Shown here piece after piece: positions 41,730 to 49,709 of a stretch of 58,320 nt of DNA. The position numbers and the translations under genes were made by a program. Position 1 is the first letter of the stretch, and each line of letters starts with the position of its first letter. The notes beneath the pieces were generated by a model. That model ran no database searches. It worked only from the letters and a program-made list of their open reading frames with translations, and had not been told where the DNA came from. Location: positions 1 to 58,320 of the forward strand of contig JAEUGW010000012.1 of assembly GCA_016795565.1 (NCBI GenBank), given 5' to 3'. The stretch comes from Opitutaceae bacterium (lineage in GTDB: Bacteria; Verrucomicrobiota; Verrucomicrobiia; Opitutales; Opitutaceae).

Positions 41730-42647
41730 TCATCCCTTCCGCAGCCTCCGCACAAAATCCTCCACCTGCCACATGCTGCCATCCGCGCGGTAGGCGATCT
41801 TCCCCTCCGCGTTGATGAGCACGGTGGCGAGGGTGTGCTTGATCGTGGCGCCCTCGAACTCGCGGATGACCCCGAGCTGCGCGAGCAGGTGGCGCACGGC
41901 GGCGTCGGGGCCGGTGAGGAACGACCAGTTGGAGGTGTCGAGGCCGCGGTTCTGCGCGTATTCTTTCAGCACGCCGGGCGTGTCGTATTCCGGGTCGAGC
42001 GAGAGGGAGACCAGCTCGAAGTCCCTCGCGCCGGCGGCCTGTGCGGCCTTTTGCAAGGCGGCCATCCGCTCGGTGGCGGCCGGGCACATCGTGGCGATCG
42101 GGCAGCGGGTGAAAATGAAGTTGAGCACGATCTGTTTGCCGCGGAACCGGCTGCCCGCGACGGCGCGGCCCTCCTGGTCGAGCAGCGTGAATTCGGGCAG
42201 GGTCTCGCCGATCTCCCGGTAGGCCTCCTTGCCGCGCATGGTCGTGTCCTGCGCAAGCGCCTTGGCCGCAGCCTCGAGCGCGCGCTGCGTGGCGGCGTCA
42301 TCCGGCCAGATTTTCTCGAGGTAAAAGGCGTCGGGCCGGTCCACGAGCTCGGCGCGGATGTGCTGGCCCTCCTTCGCGATGGCGAGGTCGCCCTTGGTCA
42401 CCTTGAACTCCATCGTCATCGCGGGCATGTAGCCCTTGATCTCGCTGTGGTGGACGAGGAGCGTGTCGCGCGCGGCGTCAACCTTCACGATCTCGCCCGT
42501 GATGGGAAAGCGCTTTTCGGCCGGGGCCGCCGTCACCGCGGCTTCCTGCGCCGCCTCCTGCCGGCTGCAGCCGGGGGCACCGGCGATGGCGGCGACCATT
42601 AGCAAACACGCGGCCAGCCGCACGGGTGGCGAATAACTCGGCTTCAT
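41730..42647 (-). CDS. CusF-Sco1/SenC fusion lipoprotein, copper chaperone
   Basis: 305 residues. A lipoprotein signal ends IAGAPGC with Cys27. Residues about 45-85 form a CusF-like copper-binding domain (LLVHHSEIKGYMPAMTMEFK). Residues about 145-300 form the thioredoxin-like Sco domain (LPEFTLLDQEGRAVAGSRFR). The copper cysteines are Cys182 and Cys188 in RCPIATMCP, a CxxxxxC spacing instead of the usual CxxxC, and the conserved His is in TIKHTLATVLI. It probably delivers copper to the CuA site of CoxB. It is divergent from ctaA. Translation starts at 42647; the longer open frame upstream is not family-like. Confidence 0.9.
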   Translation of the reverse strand: MKPSYSPPVRLAACLLMVAAIAGAPGCSRQEAAQEAAVTAAPAEKRFPITGEIVKVDAARDTLLVHHSEIKGYMPAMTMEFKVTKGDLAIAKEGQHIRAELVDRPDAFYLEKIWPDDAATQRALEAAAKALAQDTTMRGKEAYREIGETLPEFTLLDQEGRAVAGSRFRGKQIVLNFIFTRCPIATMCPAATERMAALQKAAQAAGARDFELVSLSLDPEYDTPGVLKEYAQNRGLDTSNWSFLTGPDAAVRHLLAQLGVIREFEGATIKHTLATVLINAEGKIAYRADGSMWQVEDFVRRLRKG

Positions 42648-42744
42648 CGCAGACACACATTTGCCACGCCGGGGAATTGTCAAAAGGTTTGCGCTGCCCG
42701 AGCCCGAAGTATCACCTGCCCATTCCCGCCCAAAACGCCACCTG

Positions 42745-43707
42745 ATGCCCCGCACGTCCTCCTTCAAGCCCGCGCTTGCCGCCTTCGCCACCATCAGCAG
42801 CGGCTGGGTCTTCGTGCTCGTGGCGCTGGGGGCCTTCACGACCAGCATCGGCGCGGGCATGGCCTTCCCGGACTGGCCGCTCTCAAATGGCTCGGTCAAC
42901 CCGCACGGCTGGCTGACGGAGATCGACAAGTTTGCCGAGCATTCGCACCGCCTGTCCGGCGCCGTGATGGGCTGCATCACCATCATCCTCGCCGTCTGGC
43001 TGCACCGACGCGAGGAACGGCGCTGGCTGCGCCGGCTGGGCTGGTGGGCGCTGGGCATCGTCATCGTGCAGGGCCTCATCGGCGGCAAGCGCGTGCTGCT
43101 CAATTCCCTCAACGTGCCCGGTTTTGACATGAGCTTCGGGCAGATGCTGCGCCTGCCGCACGGCATGCTGGCGCAGGTCTATGTCTGCATCCTGTTCGCC
43201 ATCGTCGTGGGCCTGTCCCGCGGGTGGGTGGAGAACACCCTCGGCACGCCAAGTGAGCGCGTCCGCCGCCTGGGCTGGTGGTGCGTCGTCCTGCTGTTCG
43301 TGCAGCTCGGGGTGGCCGTGTCCATGCGGCACAACTATGCCGGCCTGGCGATACCCACCTTTCCTTTCTCGACCCCGGAGGGCGGACTGCTCCCGGCGGC
43401 CTGGGACTACAAGGTGATCCTGCATTTTGCCCACCGGGTCATGGCGGCGGTGATCGGGGTGGTGGTCCTGGTTTACGCCCACTTCCTCTGGCGCGAGAAA
43501 ACCCTGATCCCTCCGCTGCGGGCGGCGAGCCTGCTGCTGGTCGGCCTCGTGGCCGGCCAGATCTACCTCGGGGCCCAGATCATCTGGACCGGCCGCAGCG
43601 TCGCCATGACCACGGGTCATGTCATCCTGGGCGCGCTGACGCTGGCCGTGACGTTCGGGGTGGCTTTTTCCACCCAGCGCGGCTCGATTGAACGGGCCCG
43701 CCCATGA
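42745..43707 (+). CDS. ctaA: Heme A synthase
   Basis: 320 residues with eight predicted transmembrane helices in two similar halves, the COX15/CtaA fold. It converts heme O to heme A for the oxidase. Paired histidine motifs are EHSHRLSGAVMGC, RLPHGMLAQVY, LHFAHRVMAAV and TTGHVILGAL, and the early motif GAFTTSIGAGMAFPDWPL is typical. It heads the plus-strand run ctaA-cyoE-DUF420 and diverges from the Sco gene with 97 bases between. Confidence 0.94.
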   Translation: MPRTSSFKPALAAFATISSGWVFVLVALGAFTTSIGAGMAFPDWPLSNGSVNPHGWLTEIDKFAEHSHRLSGAVMGCITIILAVWLHRREERRWLRRLGWWALGIVIVQGLIGGKRVLLNSLNVPGFDMSFGQMLRLPHGMLAQVYVCILFAIVVGLSRGWVENTLGTPSERVRRLGWWCVVLLFVQLGVAVSMRHNYAGLAIPTFPFSTPEGGLLPAAWDYKVILHFAHRVMAAVIGVVVLVYAHFLWREKTLIPPLRAASLLLVGLVAGQIYLGAQIIWTGRSVAMTTGHVILGALTLAVTFGVAFSTQRGSIERARP

Positions 43708-43719
43708 CGCCAAAGACAC

Positions 43720-43805
43720 GTCATTCTGAACGAAGTGAAGAATCCACGGCAACGAACGTGGCGCCACCCGCAAACGCGTGGATTCTTCGCTACGCTCAGA
43801 ATGAC
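43720..43805. repeat. GTCATTCTGA palindromic element
   Basis: 86 bases, GTCATTCTGAACGAAGTGAA ... TTCGCTACGCTCAGAATGAC, with the core arm ACGCGTGGATTC. It lies between ctaA and cyoE on the same transcript direction, 13 bases after the ctaA stop. Confidence 0.92.
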
Positions 43806-43846
43806 AGGTTCGAAAGCAAGATGACATCATTGGCTTCTTTCGCTGC

Positions 43847-44767
43847 ATGACCCAAACCAAGGAACAGCACCCGACCGGCCTCGCGACTGTGCCCGCCAGC
43901 CGGACGACCTGGCGGCATTATCTGGAGCTGACGAAGCCCCGCCTGAGCTTCCTGTCGGTCATCACGGCGATGGTCGGCTACCTGGCCGCCCTGCCCTACT
44001 GGGACTGGTCGCGCACCCTGTTTCTCATGCTCGGCACGGCGCTGTGCGCCGGCGGCGTGGCGGCGCTGAACCAGTGGATGGAGAGCGATCTCGACGCGCG
44101 GATGCGGCGCACCGCCGACCGGCCGATCCCCACCGGCCACGTGCAACCCGGCTCGGCCTTCATCGTCGGCTGGCTCATGTGCCTCATCGGGCTCGGCGTG
44201 CTCTTCAAGGAGGTCAACGGCATGTCCGCCTTCCTCGCGCTCGCCACCATCGTGGCCTACCTCGCGATTTACACCCCGGCCAAGCGCTGGTCGCGCTGGA
44301 ACACGGAGATCGGCGCCATCAGCGGGGCCCTGCCCCCGATGATCGGCTGGGCGGCGGCGGGGCGGTCCAACGATCCGCTGGGCTGGACGCTCTTCGCCAT
44401 CCTCTACACCTGGCAGATGCCGCACTTCTTCGCGCTGTGCTGGACCTACCGCAAGGACTACGCCGCCGCCGGCATGAAGATGATCTCGGTCACCGACCCG
44501 AGCGGCCGCCGGGTGGCGCGCCGGACCTTCATCTGGACGGTCCTGCTGGTCGCGTCGAGCGTCCTGCCGACCCTGCTCGGCTACTGCTCGTGGTATTATT
44601 TCGCCTTCGCCGCCGCGCTCGGGCTGTGGTTCCTGCGCTCGGCGTTCCTTTTTTTGGACCCCGACAAGCGTGAAACCGAGGCGCGGCGGCTGTTCCTCAT
44701 TTCCATCGCCTACCTGCCCCTGCTGCTGACCCTCCTCGTGGCCGACCGGTATTTTTTCCGGCTGTGA
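43847..44767 (+). CDS. cyoE: Protoheme IX farnesyltransferase
   Basis: 306 residues with nine transmembrane segments, a UbiA-type prenyltransferase making heme O (CtaB/CyoE). Motifs are YLELTKPRLSFLSVITAMVG, ALNQWMESDLDARMRRTADR with the Asp-rich NxxxDxxxD, PTGHVQPG, IYTPAKRWSRWNTEIGAISG and the second Asp region YRKDYAAAGMKM. It supplies heme O to CtaA. Confidence 0.95.
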   Translation: MTQTKEQHPTGLATVPASRTTWRHYLELTKPRLSFLSVITAMVGYLAALPYWDWSRTLFLMLGTALCAGGVAALNQWMESDLDARMRRTADRPIPTGHVQPGSAFIVGWLMCLIGLGVLFKEVNGMSAFLALATIVAYLAIYTPAKRWSRWNTEIGAISGALPPMIGWAAAGRSNDPLGWTLFAILYTWQMPHFFALCWTYRKDYAAAGMKMISVTDPSGRRVARRTFIWTVLLVASSVLPTLLGYCSWYYFAFAAALGLWFLRSAFLFLDPDKRETEARRLFLISIAYLPLLLTLLVADRYFFRL

Positions 44768-44786
44768 TTCATGCGCTTTCTGGTTT

Positions 44787-44922
44787 GTCATTCGGAACGA
44801 AGTGAAGAATCCGGCAGGATGGCCGCCGACGGGCATCGTTCTGGATTCTTCGCTACGCTCAGAATGACAGATGGTGGTGATTTGGTCCTGATTTCTGTGT
44901 GTTCCGTGCATTCCGTGGTTAA
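44787..44922. repeat. GTCATTCTGA element plus TTCCGTG half-element
   Basis: 44787-44868 is an 82-base GTCATTCGGAACGAAGTGAA ... TTCGCTACGCTCAGAATGAC element. 44892-44922 is TTTCTGTGTGTTCCGTGCAT and flank, matching 24872-24903. The same pair of units in the same order also occurs at 24758-24903. It fills the cyoE-DUF420 gap. Confidence 0.9.
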
Positions 44923-44931
44923 TCCCCTCCC

Positions 44932-45375
44932 ATGACCGTCGCCGACATCCCGACCATCAACGCCGCGCTGAACGCCACGGCCACCGTCATGATCACGGCG
45001 GGCTTCCTCTTCATCAGGAGCGGCCGCCGCGACCTGCACCGCGCCGCCATGCTGAGCGCCGGGGTGGTGTCGGCCATCTTCCTCGTCGGCTATGTGGGCC
45101 ACAAGATCCTGGTGCGCGGCGTGCACACCCCCTTCGGCGGCGAGGCCCCGCTGCTCCGGGCCGTCTATTTCACGATGCTGCTGACGCACATCCTCCTCGC
45201 CATCGCCATCGCCTACCTGGTGCCGCGCACGTTTTGGTTTGCGCTGAAGGGCGACTACGAGAGGCACAAGCGGTGGGCGCGGTTCACCTTCCCCATCTGG
45301 TATTATGTCTCCGTGACCGGCGTGCTGGTCTATTTCTTCCTCTACCACTGGTGGCCGGCGGCTCCGGCCAGCTGA
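44932..45375 (+). CDS. DUF420 family membrane protein
   Basis: 147 residues with four transmembrane helices. Features of DUF420 are LNATATVMITAGFLFIRSGR, DLHRAAMLSAGVVSAIFLVG, TMLLTHILLAIAIAYLVPRT and a C-terminal YERHKRWARFTFPIWYYVSV, with conserved His and Trp residues. The family is found with cytochrome oxidase assembly genes (CtaM/YozB in Bacillus is needed for caa3-type oxidase in Firmicutes), so an oxidase assembly role is likely. Confidence 0.88.
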   Translation: MTVADIPTINAALNATATVMITAGFLFIRSGRRDLHRAAMLSAGVVSAIFLVGYVGHKILVRGVHTPFGGEAPLLRAVYFTMLLTHILLAIAIAYLVPRTFWFALKGDYERHKRWARFTFPIWYYVSVTGVLVYFFLYHWWPAAPAS

Positions 45376-45384
45376 GCAAAAGAA

Positions 45385-45406
45385 AAGCCGGCCTGACGGC
45401 CGGCTT
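45385..45406. terminator. Bidirectional terminator between DUF420 gene and azurin
   Basis: AAGCCGGCC-TGAC-GGCCGGCTT, a perfect 9-base stem 10 bases after the DUF420 stop, preceded by AAAAGAAAA, which gives a U-rich tail on the minus strand for azurin. It separates convergent genes. Confidence 0.78.
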
Positions 45407-45436
45407 GATTGAGAGTGCGGATGCGGGAGGGTGGGC

Positions 45437-45925
45437 TTACTTCACCACCAGCACGCCATGCATGCCCGACAGGTAGTGCGCCGGGAAGCTGCAGACGTAG
45501 GGATACTCGCCGGGCTCGGTGGGAGCCTTGAAGGTGATCTCGTCGCTCTGCTTGGCTCCGAGGAGCTTCGTGTGCGCGATGACCTGGTCGGCCAGGGCGG
45601 CCGGCAGGTATTCGGTGGCCTGGGCGGTGACGGCGGCATCGGCGTAGGCCTTGCCATCGCTGCCCTTCTTGAGGAGCACCCAGTTGTGCGCCATGGCGGC
45701 CTTGGGCATGCTGCCGATGTTGGACAGGATGATCTTCACGTCCTGGCCGGCCTTGACCTCGATCCGGGTGAGGTTGAATTTCATGGCGTCGTTCGCGGTG
45801 ACCTCAAAGGTCGCGACCGCCGAGGCGGTGGTGGCGGCGGTGGTCGCCGCCGGCTCTTTCTGGCCGCAGCCGGTGAGCAGCAGGCCGCCAACCAACACGG
45901 GGAGGAGGGAGAGGAATTTTTTCAT
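45437..45925 (-). CDS. Azurin-type blue copper lipoprotein
   Basis: 162 residues. The signal MKKFLSLLPVLVGGLLLTGC gives a lipid-anchored Cys20. A linker (about 21-38) leads to a cupredoxin domain. All type I copper ligands are present: His80 in MAHNW, Cys145 in VCSFPAH, His150 and Met155 in SGMHG. It is a one-electron carrier in the periplasm and, being next to coxB, could feed electrons to the caa3-type oxidase. Its upstream region holds a strong TTGAC-N4-GTCA palindrome typical of CRP/FNR-family sites. No Shine-Dalgarno is seen before the ATG. Confidence 0.93.
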   Translation of the reverse strand: MKKFLSLLPVLVGGLLLTGCGQKEPAATTAATTASAVATFEVTANDAMKFNLTRIEVKAGQDVKIILSNIGSMPKAAMAHNWVLLKKGSDGKAYADAAVTAQATEYLPAALADQVIAHTKLLGAKQSDEITFKAPTEPGEYPYVCSFPAHYLSGMHGVLVVK

Positions 45926-45961
45926 GGGATGGGACTATCGCACAACCGACGGCGGGGCGCA

Positions 45962-45975
45962 ATGACCTAGGTCAA
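45962..45975 (-). promoter_or_regulatory. CRP/FNR-family operator upstream of azurin
   Basis: Read on the minus strand, TTGACCTAGGTCAT, with a perfect inner palindrome TGACCTAGGTCA (45963-45974). It matches the TTGAC-N4-GTCAA form of FNR/ANR/DNR sites. Outside it, TCGCACAA (45939-45946) and TTGTGCGA (45978-45985) form a second perfect dyad. A GATAGT -10 candidate lies about 32 bases downstream of the box centre. The regulator itself is not in the window. Confidence 0.55.
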
Positions 45976-46131
45976 GATTGTGCGACCCCTAATGCCGGAG
46001 CCAGCCGCGTTAATACCCCGGATAAGGAGGCATTGTTGGCGCGGTTTTGTGGTTGAAATGGGTTCCGTTTTCCAAACGCTGGCCCTGCACACTTGCCGCA
46101 GCGCACCCCGCTGATGCCGCCAATGTTACAC

Positions 46132-47436
46132 ATGACCCGCACACGCTCCGACCACCGCAACGTTTTCCGATTCGCCACCGTATTTTTGGCCGGGCTCAGC
46201 CTGCTCCTCATGACAGGCTGCGCCTGGGCCGGCAAGGTCTTCAGCCTCAGCGGGCCGCAGTCCACCATGGTCACCGAGGGCCCGGTCGCCAAGGCCCAAT
46301 GGGATCTGTTCATGGTCACGGTCTACGTGACGACCTTCATCTTCATCGTGGTCGGCTCCGTGCTGGCCTACGCCCAGATCAAGTTCCGCGCCAAGGACGA
46401 GGCGGCGGAGAAGGCCGAGCCGCCGCCGCAGGGCCACGGCAACCCCCTGATCGAGATCGGGCTCATCGCCGCCTCCGTCATCCTGCTGGTGTTCATCGCC
46501 ATCCCCACCGTGCGCGACATCTGGTATACCCACGACGTCCCCGAGGCCGAAAAGGGCAACGCCCTGGATGTCACCGCCACCGGTTTCCAGTGGTGGTTCA
46601 AGTTCGAATACACCTCCGAGATGGTGAAGCTCCCCGCCGGCGGCGAGGCCCCCCTCGTGACAGGCAACGAGCTCGTCGTCCCCGCCGGCCGGCCGGTCCG
46701 CGTGCACCTGCGCACCATCGATGTCATCCACAGCTTCTGGATCCCCAAGCTGGCCGGCAAGGTGGACATGATCCCGAACCGCGCCAACTTCCTCTGGTTC
46801 AAGGCCGACCGCCCCGGCTACTACTACGGCCAGTGCGCCGAGTATTGCGGCGAATCGCACGCGATCATGCGGTTCCGCGTCATCGCCCTCGACCAGCCCG
46901 ACTACGACAAGTGGCTCGCCAACCAGAAGCTCCCCGCCCGCACCGTCGCGGCCGGCGCGGCCGCCAGCGCCGAGCAGCCCAAAATCCAGTTCGCCAACTA
47001 CCAGATCAACGACGGCCACGCCCTGGCCGGTTCGGCGGAGTTCGACGCCAACCCGCTGGCCGCCTGGCACCGGATGCAGGCACCCGAAGCCGGGGAAAAC
47101 GCGGCGCTCGTCGCCCAGGGCCGCAAGATTTTCCAGGAAAAGACCTGCGTCTCCTGTCACACCATCCGCGGCCACGAGGGCATGGGCATCACCGGCCCGG
47201 ACCTCACCCGCGTCGGCGCCCGCTCGACCATCGCCGCCGGCGTGCTGGAGAACACCCCGGTGCGTCTCGCGCAATGGCTCCACGACCCCGCCCACTTCAA
47301 GCCCGGCAACAAGATGTATTACGGCGGCTACGTGGTGCAGGAAGGCACCGGTTTCAACGCCACTTGGAAGCAGAACTTCACGCTCAACGACACGGAGATC
47401 AACGCCCTCGTCGCCTACCTGCACAGCCTGAAATAA
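46132..47436 (+). CDS. coxB: Cytochrome c oxidase subunit II with fused cytochrome c (caa3 type)
   Basis: 434 residues. A lipoprotein-like signal ends LMTGC at Cys30. Two transmembrane helices (about 60-85 and 103-125) follow, then a cupredoxin CuA domain with His200 in IHSFWIP and Cys235, Glu237, Cys239, His243 and Met246. A C-terminal class I cytochrome c domain has the heme motif CVSCH (Cys339, Cys342, His343) and distal Met395 in NKMYYGG. It accepts electrons from cytochrome c or azurin for CoxA. The ATG at 46132 is chosen from three close ATGs and a TTG at 46093. Confidence 0.95.
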   Translation: MTRTRSDHRNVFRFATVFLAGLSLLLMTGCAWAGKVFSLSGPQSTMVTEGPVAKAQWDLFMVTVYVTTFIFIVVGSVLAYAQIKFRAKDEAAEKAEPPPQGHGNPLIEIGLIAASVILLVFIAIPTVRDIWYTHDVPEAEKGNALDVTATGFQWWFKFEYTSEMVKLPAGGEAPLVTGNELVVPAGRPVRVHLRTIDVIHSFWIPKLAGKVDMIPNRANFLWFKADRPGYYYGQCAEYCGESHAIMRFRVIALDQPDYDKWLANQKLPARTVAAGAAASAEQPKIQFANYQINDGHALAGSAEFDANPLAAWHRMQAPEAGENAALVAQGRKIFQEKTCVSCHTIRGHEGMGITGPDLTRVGARSTIAAGVLENTPVRLAQWLHDPAHFKPGNKMYYGGYVVQEGTGFNATWKQNFTLNDTEINALVAYLHSLK

Positions 47437-47453
47437 GCGCCATGCATTTTCCC

Positions 47454-47535
47454 GTCATTCTGAACGAAGTGAAGAATCCAGCGGCACAACCGCCGGCGTC
47501 CATCATGATGGATTCTTCGCTGCGCTCAGAATGAC
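47454..47535. repeat. GTCATTCTGA element inside the cox operon
   Basis: 82 bases, GTCATTCTGAACGAAGTGAA ... TTCGCTGCGCTCAGAATGAC, between coxB and coxA. Its central CATCATGATGGATTC segment is shared with 41621-41702. In the mRNA it would form a long hairpin upstream of the coxA ribosome-binding region. Confidence 0.92.
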
Positions 47536-47584
47536 AGGACAGGCGCCTCCACCCTCACCTTCACCCTCACTCTTTCCTACTCCC

Positions 47585-49594
47585 ATGGCAGAAGCACTGG
47601 CTAAAAACGCTTACACCGGCGGCGCGCACGCCCCGGCCAAGAAGGCGACCTTTGACTTGTTCGCCCGCCCGACGGCCAAGACCGGCCTCGTCAGCTGGCT
47701 GACCACCGTCGACCACAAGAAGATCGGCATGCTCTACGGCGGCTTCGCGATCATCTTCTTCCTCATCGGCGGCCTGGAAGCCCTGATGATCCGCACCCAG
47801 CTCATGGTGCCGAACAACCGCTTCATCACCGCGCAGCTCTACAACGAGCTGTTCACGATGCACGGCACCACGATGATCTTCCTCGCGGTGATGCCGCTCA
47901 ACGCGGCCTTCTTCAACCTGCTCGTCCCGATTCAGGTCGGCGCCCGCGACGTCGCCTTCCCCCGCCTCAACGCCTTCTCCCTCTGGGTCTGGGTCGTTGG
48001 CGCCATCCTCCTGAACGTCGGCTGGCTCTCCCACTTCAGCGATGCGCTCAAGGGTTTCGGCGGCGCGCCGGATGCCGGCTGGTTCGGCTACGCCCCGCTG
48101 ACCTCCCGGACCTTCACCCCCGACCTGTCCACCGACCTCTGGGTGCTCGGCCTCCAGGTGCTCGGCCTCTCCTCCATCGTCGCCTCGCTGAACTTCATCG
48201 TCACCATCATCAACATGCGCGCGCCCGGCCTGACGATGATGCGCCTGCCGGTGTTCACCTGGATGGCGCTCGTCACCAGCTTCCTGCTCATCCTCGCCCT
48301 GCCCGCCATCGCCATCGCCCTGGTCGAGGTGATGATGGACCGCAACTTCGGCACCAGCTTCTTCGAGGTCTCCGGCGGCGGCCAGCCCATCCTCTGGCAG
48401 CACCTCTTCTGGGTGTTCGGCCACCCCGAGGTCTACATCCTCATCCTCCCCCCGATGGGCTATGTCTCGGAGATCCTCCCGACCTTCGCCCGCAAGCCGC
48501 TCTTCGGCTACCCGATCGTCGTCTTCTCGGGCGTGGCGATCGGCTTCATCGGCTTCGGCGTGTGGAGCCACCACATGTTCACCACCGGCATGGGCAACGT
48601 CGCCACCGCCGCCTTCGCCCTCGCCACCATGGCCATCGCCGTCCCGACCGGCGTCAAGATCTTCAACTGGATCGGCACCCTCTGGGGCGGCCAGATCATG
48701 ACCCGCGTGCCGATGATGTTCGCCCTCGGCTTCATCTGGATGTTCATGCTCGGCGGCTTCTCCGGCGTCATGCACGCCGCCGCCCCCGCCGACGCGCAGC
48801 AGCAGGACACCTACTTCGTCATCGCCCACTTCCACTACGTGCTCATCGGCGGCGCCACCTTCGCCCTGCTGGCCGCCATCCACTTCTGGTTCCCGAAGTT
48901 CTTCGGCCGCATGGTGCCCGAGTTCTGGGGCAAGGTCTCCTTCTGGCTCATCTTCGTCGGCTTCAACTGCACCTTCTTCCCGATGCATTTCCTCGGCCTG
49001 AACGGCATGCCGCGCCGCACCTGGACCTACGACTCCAACATGGGCTGGAACGAGGGCAACCTGTTCGCCACCCTCGGGGCCTACCTCCTCGGCATTGGTA
49101 TCTTTACCTACTTCGCCGTCCTCATTTACAGCTACTTCAAGGGCAAGGTCGCAGGCAGCGACCCGTGGGATGCCCGCACCCTCGAGTGGTCCATCCCCTC
49201 CCCGCCGCCGGAGCACAACTTCGCCGCCATCCCCACCGTCCACGCCCGCGACGCCTGGTGGTATGAGAAGCACCACAAGGAGGAGATCGCGAAGGAGAAA
49301 GCCGAACACATCAAGGCCGAGGAATCCCACGGCGGCATCCACATGCCCGACCAGTCGTGGTATCCCCTCTTCTCCGCCTTCGGCCTCCTCGTCGGTGCCT
49401 ACAACTTCGCCCAGATCCACCAACCCCTGGTCCTGTTCGGCAACCAGGTGTCCGCCTCCCACCTGCCGCTCGCCATCACCGGCGGCGTCATCATGGTCGC
49501 CGCCCTTTACCTGTGGGCCCTCGAGGGCCCCGGCGGCTACCACCTCCACCTCGGCCCCGACGGCAAGGTCACCGAGTCCCGCGGCGACCATTGA
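47585..49594 (+). CDS. coxA: Cytochrome c oxidase subunit I
   Basis: 669 residues with about 12-14 transmembrane helices; it reduces O2 and pumps protons. Ligands are visible: His93 (heme a, MHGTT), His280 with cross-linked Tyr284 in GHPEVYI (CuB), His329-His330 (CuB, WSHHMFTTG), His415 (heme a3) and His417 (heme a) in AHFHYVL. The GHPEVY motif marks an A-type oxidase. The C-terminal extension has a charged linker (EKHHKEEIAKEKAEHIKAEE) and two further hydrophobic helices, longer than the mitochondrial type. The start MAEALAKN fits; upstream codons are repeat-derived. Confidence 0.96.
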   Translation: MAEALAKNAYTGGAHAPAKKATFDLFARPTAKTGLVSWLTTVDHKKIGMLYGGFAIIFFLIGGLEALMIRTQLMVPNNRFITAQLYNELFTMHGTTMIFLAVMPLNAAFFNLLVPIQVGARDVAFPRLNAFSLWVWVVGAILLNVGWLSHFSDALKGFGGAPDAGWFGYAPLTSRTFTPDLSTDLWVLGLQVLGLSSIVASLNFIVTIINMRAPGLTMMRLPVFTWMALVTSFLLILALPAIAIALVEVMMDRNFGTSFFEVSGGGQPILWQHLFWVFGHPEVYILILPPMGYVSEILPTFARKPLFGYPIVVFSGVAIGFIGFGVWSHHMFTTGMGNVATAAFALATMAIAVPTGVKIFNWIGTLWGGQIMTRVPMMFALGFIWMFMLGGFSGVMHAAAPADAQQQDTYFVIAHFHYVLIGGATFALLAAIHFWFPKFFGRMVPEFWGKVSFWLIFVGFNCTFFPMHFLGLNGMPRRTWTYDSNMGWNEGNLFATLGAYLLGIGIFTYFAVLIYSYFKGKVAGSDPWDARTLEWSIPSPPPEHNFAAIPTVHARDAWWYEKHHKEEIAKEKAEHIKAEESHGGIHMPDQSWYPLFSAFGLLVGAYNFAQIHQPLVLFGNQVSASHLPLAITGGVIMVAALYLWALEGPGGYHLHLGPDGKVTESRGDH

Positions 49595-49709
49595 GGAAAA
49601 AGTGAAAGTAAGAGTGAAAGTGTTCCAAACCCGCATCTGTAGCTCTCACCTTCAATCCTGACTTCTGCGTTTTCCCGCTTCCCCCTTCCACTCTCACTTT
49701 CACTTCTCC
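49594..49709. repeat. Word-type inverted repeat (AGTGAAAGT family) in cox operon
   Basis: Left arm AAAAAGTGAAAGTAAGAGTG and flank (49594-49622), right arm CCACTCTCACTTTCACTTCT (49688-49708). It fills the coxA-coxC gap and brings a pyrimidine-rich arm next to the coxC start codon, where a Shine-Dalgarno would be expected. Confidence 0.82.

Noticed and set aside
47567..49636. 689-residue minus-strand frame opposite coxA
   Set aside because: Low-complexity Glu/Gly/Asp/His shadow of coxA codons, with no recognisable domain.
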